From NCBI GenBank assembly GCA_910589145.1, contig CAJUSD010000022.1, positions 1 to 53,955 of the forward strand: a DNA stretch of 53,955 nucleotides. Reading direction: 5' to 3'. The notes beneath the pieces are model-generated. The model searched no databases, was not told the origin of the DNA, and was given only the letters and a program-made list of their open reading frames with translations. Below are positions 50,296 to 53,955 of the stretch, piece after piece. The translations under genes were made by a program, and so were the position numbers. Source of the DNA: an uncultured Oscillospiraceae bacterium. Lineage in GTDB: Bacteria > Bacillota > Clostridia > Oscillospirales > Ruminococcaceae. How positions within the stretch are numbered: the stretch's first letter is position 1; each line of letters begins with the position of its first letter.

Positions 50296-51162
50296 ATGAA
50301 AAATGTAAGAACAGACTTGGCAGTAGAAACAATATCCCCTGAAGAAAACAGTTTACCAAAGGGAGTACGGTTCCATCGTCAGGACAAGAACGGTGTTCCC
50401 GTCGAAGAAGTAAAAATCCTAACGCCAGAAGGAGCAAAGGCAATAGGGAAACCGGTTGGCAGGTATATTACTATGACCCTTCCGCCTTTGTGGAAAGGGG
50501 AAGGGGAGTCCATGAAAACCGGAACGGAGATTTTGGCGGAATACCTTAAGGAAATGCTTCCTCCAAAAGGCCTTACGTTAATTTTAGGACTTGGAAATCC
50601 CAATCTTACTGCAGATGCTCTTGGTCCTAAAACCGCCTCTGGAATTTTAGCTACCCGACACCTTTTCCAGTTGGAGCCGGACTTTTTCCAGACTTTGCGG
50701 CCTTGTGCTGTACTGGCTCCAGGTGTTTTGGGACAGACAGGGCTTGAAAGCGCGGAATTGGCCGCAGCAGTTACAGAACGTTTCCATCCCGCAGCAGTAA
50801 TTGTTGTAGATGCCTTAGCAGCCGGAGACACTGCCCGTCTGGGAACTACCATTCAGCTTTCGGACAGTGGAATTGTTCCCGGAGCTGGGGCGATGAACCG
50901 CAGAATGGAGCTGAATCAGGAAACTTTGCAAACACCAGTATTTTCTTTAGGGATTCCTACTGTCTGCGAAGCATATGTATTTGCGTCATCTCTGCTGGGG
51001 GAAAACAGGCCGGAACAGGAAAGGCAAATGAAAGGCTTTTTGATTACCCCAAAGGAAATAGATCAGCTTTCCTCCAGAGGGGCAGCCATTCTTTCCGCAG
51101 GCATCAACAGAGCCTTACAGCCCCATCTCTCTCCAGAGGAATTGGCGTTTTTGACTTCGTGA
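50296..51162 (+). CDS. gpr: Germination protease GPR
   Basis: The 288-residue endopeptidase degrades small acid-soluble spore proteins at germination. The N-terminus RTDLAVE is the conserved site where the propeptide is removed. LILGLGNPNLTADALGPKT, VLAPGVLGQTGLESAE, VVDALAAGD and GIVPGAGAMNRR are core family segments. The length is normal for Clostridia. AAGGAG precedes the ATG by 10 nt. No room for a separate promoter exists after the preceding terminator, so transcription may enter from the deacetylase gene. The stop codon coincides with the end of an IS605-type remnant. Confidence 0.95.
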   Translation: MKNVRTDLAVETISPEENSLPKGVRFHRQDKNGVPVEEVKILTPEGAKAIGKPVGRYITMTLPPLWKGEGESMKTGTEILAEYLKEMLPPKGLTLILGLGNPNLTADALGPKTASGILATRHLFQLEPDFFQTLRPCAVLAPGVLGQTGLESAELAAAVTERFHPAAVIVVDALAAGDTARLGTTIQLSDSGIVPGAGAMNRRMELNQETLQTPVFSLGIPTVCEAYVFASSLLGENRPEQERQMKGFLITPKEIDQLSSRGAAILSAGINRALQPHLSPEELAFLTS

Positions 51163-51301
51163 CATACTCCCCCCGCCCAAGAGGCGGGGGCTTCCTGTTC
51201 AAGCACTCTAATGCGTATAGTGTCAACGAGCTAACCCTAGGTGTCCCATGGTTCTCACGAATGACGTTCCTTTCGTACCTTCGAAGTGGTTCGTTATCAA
51301 T
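51159..51301 (-). pseudogene. Remnant of a tnpB 3' end with omega-RNA-like hairpin (IS200/IS605 type)
   Basis: Read on the minus strand, an open stretch from 51301 contains GTPRVSSLTLYALECLNRKP, which resembles the C-terminal tail of clostridial TnpB. It then enters the GC-rich hairpin CCCCCGCC-TCTTG-GGCGGGGGG and the element end GAGTATGTCAC, typical of IS605 right ends and the 3' part of the omega RNA. The rest of tnpB is missing; a TAA is in frame just upstream. The hairpin (51167-51193 on the plus strand) may now terminate gpr. Identification rests on remembered sequence patterns. Confidence 0.6.
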
Positions 51302-51365
51302 CTCTTAGGTATGGTTTCTGTTCGCTTTAAGCAAGCTGGGGTATTTCGCGTCTGCGGACGCAGCC

Positions 51366-51440
51366 AGGGAACTTTTTAATCCGCCTCAGCCTGTACCCGC
51401 CTTAGGCTGCTCCCGCACATGAGCTTTATAAACTTATGTT
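51366..51440 (+). repeat. Dispersed repeat R, copy 8 (right part)
   Basis: GGGAACTTTTTAATCCGCC is followed by a GTACCCGCCTTAGGCTGCTCCCGCA tail (given here only as its blocks GTACCCGCC and TTAGGCTGCTCCC). It ends at the 3' side of cysS, the usual site of this repeat. Confidence 0.6.
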
Positions 51441-51443
51441 ATC

Positions 51444-52856
51444 TCAGCTTTCTATTTTTGACCATTTTACGCCTTGTGGGGTATCCTTTAAAAGAATCCC
51501 CTTCTCCTTTAGCTGATCGCGGATTTCATCAGCCCGTTTAAAATCTTTGGCTTTCCGTGCTGCCTGGCGTTCCTCAATTAGCTTTTCTATTTCAGCATCC
51601 AGTGAACCCGTCCCTTTACGGTTATAGAGAAGCCCTAAAACCCCAGTTAATTCATCAAAAAGTTTCCCGGCATTTGCAACAAATTCCTGAGAATGTGTCT
51701 CCTGCAATGCCAAATTAATATCCCTTGCCAGATCGAACACAGCAGAGATAGCATCCGCAGTATTAAGATCGTCATCCATAGCAGCAATAAACTGTTCCCG
51801 TCTTTTCCCCATAGCCCCAAGCAGATTTTTTTCTGCTTGGGTGATTTCGGCAGCTTGGGCGGAAGCAGCAGCATCCTCTAAACGTTCCAGGCAGTTGTAT
51901 AGCCTGCCTAAAGCTGCTTTGCATTGTTCAAGTACTTCTACACTGTAATTCATAGGACTGCGGTAATGAGCCTGAAGCATTAAAAAACGGATAGGCTCAT
52001 AGCCGAATTTTTCCGCAACTTCACGGATCGTAAAGAAATTCCCCAGGGATTTACTCATCTTTCGGTTGTCAACATTGATGTGTCCGTTGTGCATCCAGTA
52101 ATGGACATATTCTTTCCCGGTATATGCCTCGCCCTGGGCAATTTCGTTTTCATGATGGGGGAAGATCAAATCCTGTCCGCCACAGTGAATATCAATGGTA
52201 TCGCCCAAAAACTTGTTTATCATCGCAGTACATTCGATATGCCATCCAGGCCTGCCCTGTCCCCAGGGAGATTCCCACGAAGGTTCTCCGGGCTTAGCGG
52301 CCTTCCATAAAGCAAAATCCAAAGAATCTTCTTTTTGTTCGCTAACGTCAATACGGTTGCCTGCATCCAGGTCTTCTAAAGGCATATGGGAGAGTTTCCC
52401 GTATTCCTTAAACTTTCTGGTGCGGTAGTAAACGTCGCCGTTTTGTGCATATGCAAATCCCTTCCGCTCCAGATCTGAAACAATTTCAATAATCTTGTCC
52501 ACTGTTTCGGTGGCTTTTGGGTGAATGGTCGCAGGGCGGGAATTCAAACCGGAAGCGTCGGTTTGGTATTCTTTAATGTAGCGCTCTGCAATTTCTTTAG
52601 AAGATACCCCTTCCTCATTTGCACGCTTAATAATCTTATCATCAATATCTGTAAAGTTTTGTACAAACGTCACTTCGTATCCACGGTATTCCAGATACCG
52701 GCGAAGAGTATCAAATACGCAGATAGGGCGGGCGTTCCCAATATGAATTAAATTATAAACGGTTGGGCCGCAGACATACATTTTCACTTTTCCTGCTTCC
52801 ATTGGGACAAAGCCTTCCAATTTCTGGCTTATAGTGTTATAGATTTCCATGCTCAT
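51444..52856 (-). CDS. cysS: Cysteinyl-tRNA synthetase
   Basis: The 470-residue class I synthetase is full length. It has the zinc cysteine in MYVCGPTVYN, the HIGH-type HIGNARP, further zinc ligands in HIECTAM and HHENEIAQ, and the KMSKS loop (NRKMSKSLGN). The C-terminal DALR and anticodon-binding helices end with GVKW. It charges tRNACys. The ATG at 52856 has AAAGGAAG upstream and lies 20 nt inside the end of cysE, so translation is coupled. A cysteine T-box in front of cysE controls both genes. Confidence 0.97.
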   Translation of the reverse strand: MSMEIYNTISQKLEGFVPMEAGKVKMYVCGPTVYNLIHIGNARPICVFDTLRRYLEYRGYEVTFVQNFTDIDDKIIKRANEEGVSSKEIAERYIKEYQTDASGLNSRPATIHPKATETVDKIIEIVSDLERKGFAYAQNGDVYYRTRKFKEYGKLSHMPLEDLDAGNRIDVSEQKEDSLDFALWKAAKPGEPSWESPWGQGRPGWHIECTAMINKFLGDTIDIHCGGQDLIFPHHENEIAQGEAYTGKEYVHYWMHNGHINVDNRKMSKSLGNFFTIREVAEKFGYEPIRFLMLQAHYRSPMNYSVEVLEQCKAALGRLYNCLERLEDAAASAQAAEITQAEKNLLGAMGKRREQFIAAMDDDLNTADAISAVFDLARDINLALQETHSQEFVANAGKLFDELTGVLGLLYNRKGTGSLDAEIEKLIEERQAARKAKDFKRADEIRDQLKEKGILLKDTPQGVKWSKIES

Positions 52857-53514
52857 AATAATTCTTCCTTTCTAATTTTGCAATTTTTTGTTCCAGCTGT
52901 TCCATACGGAGCAGAAGCATTTCCATTTTACGGTTTACTGGATCAGGCATATGAATAACATCCATATCAGGTGTGTGTACAGAGCCGTCCACCTTTTTTC
53001 CATCCCGCCGGACAACTGCGGCTGGGACTCCAACAGCAGTACAATTCGGAGGTACTTCCTGAAGAACGACTGCATTGGCGGCAATTTTAGAATTGTCCCC
53101 AACAGTAAAAGGTCCTAGAATTTTTGCACCACAGCCTACCAGAACATGATTCCCCAAAGTAGGATGGCGTTTTCCGGTATCCTTACCAGTACCCCCTAAA
53201 GTTGCTCCTTGATAGATGGTACAAAAGTTTCCAACGACAGCTGTCTCCCCAATCACTACCCCCGCGCCATGGTCAATAAAAACCCCTCTGCCAATTTCTG
53301 CACCAGGATGAATTTCAATTCCAGTCCAAAACCTTGCCCACTGAGATACAAACCGGGCAGCGCCGAACCATCTGCGGCAATATAAAGTATGGGATAGGCG
53401 ATGATACCATATTGCATGCAGCCCGGAATACAGAAAAAATACCTCTAAACTATTGCGGGCTGCGGGATCTCGTTCCTTAACCGCTTGGATATCCTCCTTG
53501 ATTCGTTGCAGCAT
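52837..53514 (-). CDS. cysE: Serine O-acetyltransferase
   Basis: The 225-residue CysE/EpsC-type enzyme acetylates serine, the first step of cysteine synthesis. The N-terminal helical part (ERDPAARNSLEVFFLYSGLH) leads to left-handed beta-helix hexapeptides with the catalytic DHGAGVVIGETAVVGN. GATLGGTGKDTGKRHPTLGN and a coiled C-terminal tail follow. ATG at 53514 follows GGGAGTG at good spacing. It overlaps cysS and is preceded by a Cys T-box, so it is expressed when tRNACys is uncharged. Confidence 0.96.
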   Translation of the reverse strand: MLQRIKEDIQAVKERDPAARNSLEVFFLYSGLHAIWYHRLSHTLYCRRWFGAARFVSQWARFWTGIEIHPGAEIGRGVFIDHGAGVVIGETAVVGNFCTIYQGATLGGTGKDTGKRHPTLGNHVLVGCGAKILGPFTVGDNSKIAANAVVLQEVPPNCTAVGVPAAVVRRDGKKVDGSVHTPDMDVIHMPDPVNRKMEMLLLRMEQLEQKIAKLERKNYYEHGNL

Positions 53515-53554
53515 ATTAATCACTCCCATTTTTGCAGAATACTTATTCCATTAT

Positions 53555-53602
53555 ATGAAAAACGCCTCTGAAATGGGGCTTATCCCATTTCAGAGGCGTT
53601 GC
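53555..53602 (-). terminator. T-box leader terminator hairpin
   Basis: ACGCCTCTGAAATGGG (53562-53577) pairs with CCCATTTCAGAGGCGT (53584-53599); on the minus strand a T-run follows, before cysE. It competes with the antiterminator that contains the T-box sequence. Confidence 0.92.
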
Positions 53603-53834
53603 ATTTAACGCGGTTCCACTCTGTTTTATTACTTAGTCTGCCGCTCCTTGTTTCGGAAGGGCTGTTCCCTTAACGCGGGCCAGACGGATGGGAATACTTT
53701 AGTTCCTCCCACCGGCTTACGGGTGCATTTAGGCGGCGTTTCCTTCGGAAACCTTCCAGCAATCTGGTTTCTTCTCTGGGAAGGAAGGGATGCGCTTACT
53801 TCTCCCGCTCATAGCTGTTTTTAATCATTCTGGG
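53556..53834 (-). ncRNA. T-box leader RNA (cysteine-specific) of cysE-cysS
   Basis: On the minus strand the leader contains AGAAGTAAGC and CAGAGAAG typical of stem I. The T-box sequence AGAGTGGAACCGCG (forward 53609-53622) and a terminator follow. A TGC triplet in AAATGCACCCG (forward 53725-53727) lies on the 3' side of stem I, the usual place of the specifier codon. It would read the tRNACys anticodon, matching the downstream genes. Uncharged tRNACys should stabilise the antiterminator and allow transcription. Confidence 0.9.
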
Positions 53835-53837
53835 CGT

Positions 53838-53866
53838 AGTATAGCATATTTTTCGGAAAATTGCAA
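53838..53866 (-). promoter_or_regulatory. Promoter of the T-box-cysE-cysS operon
   Basis: On the minus strand, TTGCAA (forward 53861-53866) and TATACT (forward 53838-53843) are separated by exactly 17 bp, immediately ahead of the T-box stem I. Confidence 0.8.
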
Positions 53867-53955
53867 GAGCTTTCTGCAATTTCCCACGGAAATCAATTTA
53901 CAGAAACATCAGTGTACAAGGGGCTACAAACGATATAAAGAAATGTTTCAGATAT

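Noticed and set aside
53880..53905. CCACGGAAATCAATTT at the right edge, resembling the end of repeat C
   Set aside because: Only about 16 bp match before the similarity stops; too short to call a copy without the sequence beyond the window.

Overview
The window looks like chromosome of a low-to-mid GC, Gram-positive, spore-forming anaerobe of the class Clostridia, probably a gut species. The evidence is a germination protease (gpr), a PdaA-like peptidoglycan deacetylase, a cysteine T-box leader, an Lgt with a long acidic tail, a YfmF/YfmH pair, strong AGGAGG ribosome binding sites, and a surface protein with an NPNTG sorting signal. I assign no species. No phage, integrase, CRISPR array, rRNA or tRNA was seen.

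Layout. 0.2-5.6 kb: a thioredoxin-domain/Rieske-FAD oxidoreductase pair, an AGCS amino-acid symporter and a bacteriohemerythrin. 5.8-12 kb: a short-chain dehydrogenase with a split transketolase (one sugar-catabolic operon), a YbaK-type deacylase, a gamma-glutamyltransferase-family enzyme, an orphan barstar and an AraC/GyrI regulator divergent from lacZ (12.3-15.3 kb). 15.8-21.5 kb: an amidohydrolase bracketed by inverted copies of a 300-bp repeat, then lgt and the yfmH/yfmF pair. 22-23.7 kb: a Na/Pi cotransporter. 23.9-28.7 kb: a divergent galactarate/glucarate cluster (GarD, GarR, glycerate kinase, and a DapA-type protein where GarL is expected). 28.8-33 kb: an orphan Phd-type antitoxin, rpsT and a large repeat-rich wall protein. 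33-38 kb: GDPD, manA, an AEC transporter, a zinc-ribbon membrane protein, dcd and a LURP-one protein. 38.3-43.5 kb: a surface-glycan type cluster (unknown membrane protein, phosphodiester glycosidase, GT2-GtrA, PIG-L deacetylase). 44-49 kb: an MCP and a copper operon (copA with a terminal CopZ-like domain, then csoR) under a CsoR-type operator. 49-53.9 kb: PdaA-like deacetylase, gpr, and a Cys T-box controlled cysE-cysS operon.

The most unusual material is between genes. Two families of dispersed, hairpin-rich repeats recur throughout: family R, about 200 bp and usually at gene 3' ends, and family C, about 300 bp with conserved ends and exchangeable internal hairpins. There is also a 160-bp MITE with perfect 17-bp inverted ends and a TTA duplication, and a remnant of a tnpB/omega-RNA 3' end behind gpr. 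The copper ATPase carries an in-frame internal ribosome binding site and start codon that would release a free 72-residue CopZ-like chaperone. All similarity statements come from reading the sequence and from recalled family motifs; no database search was run.
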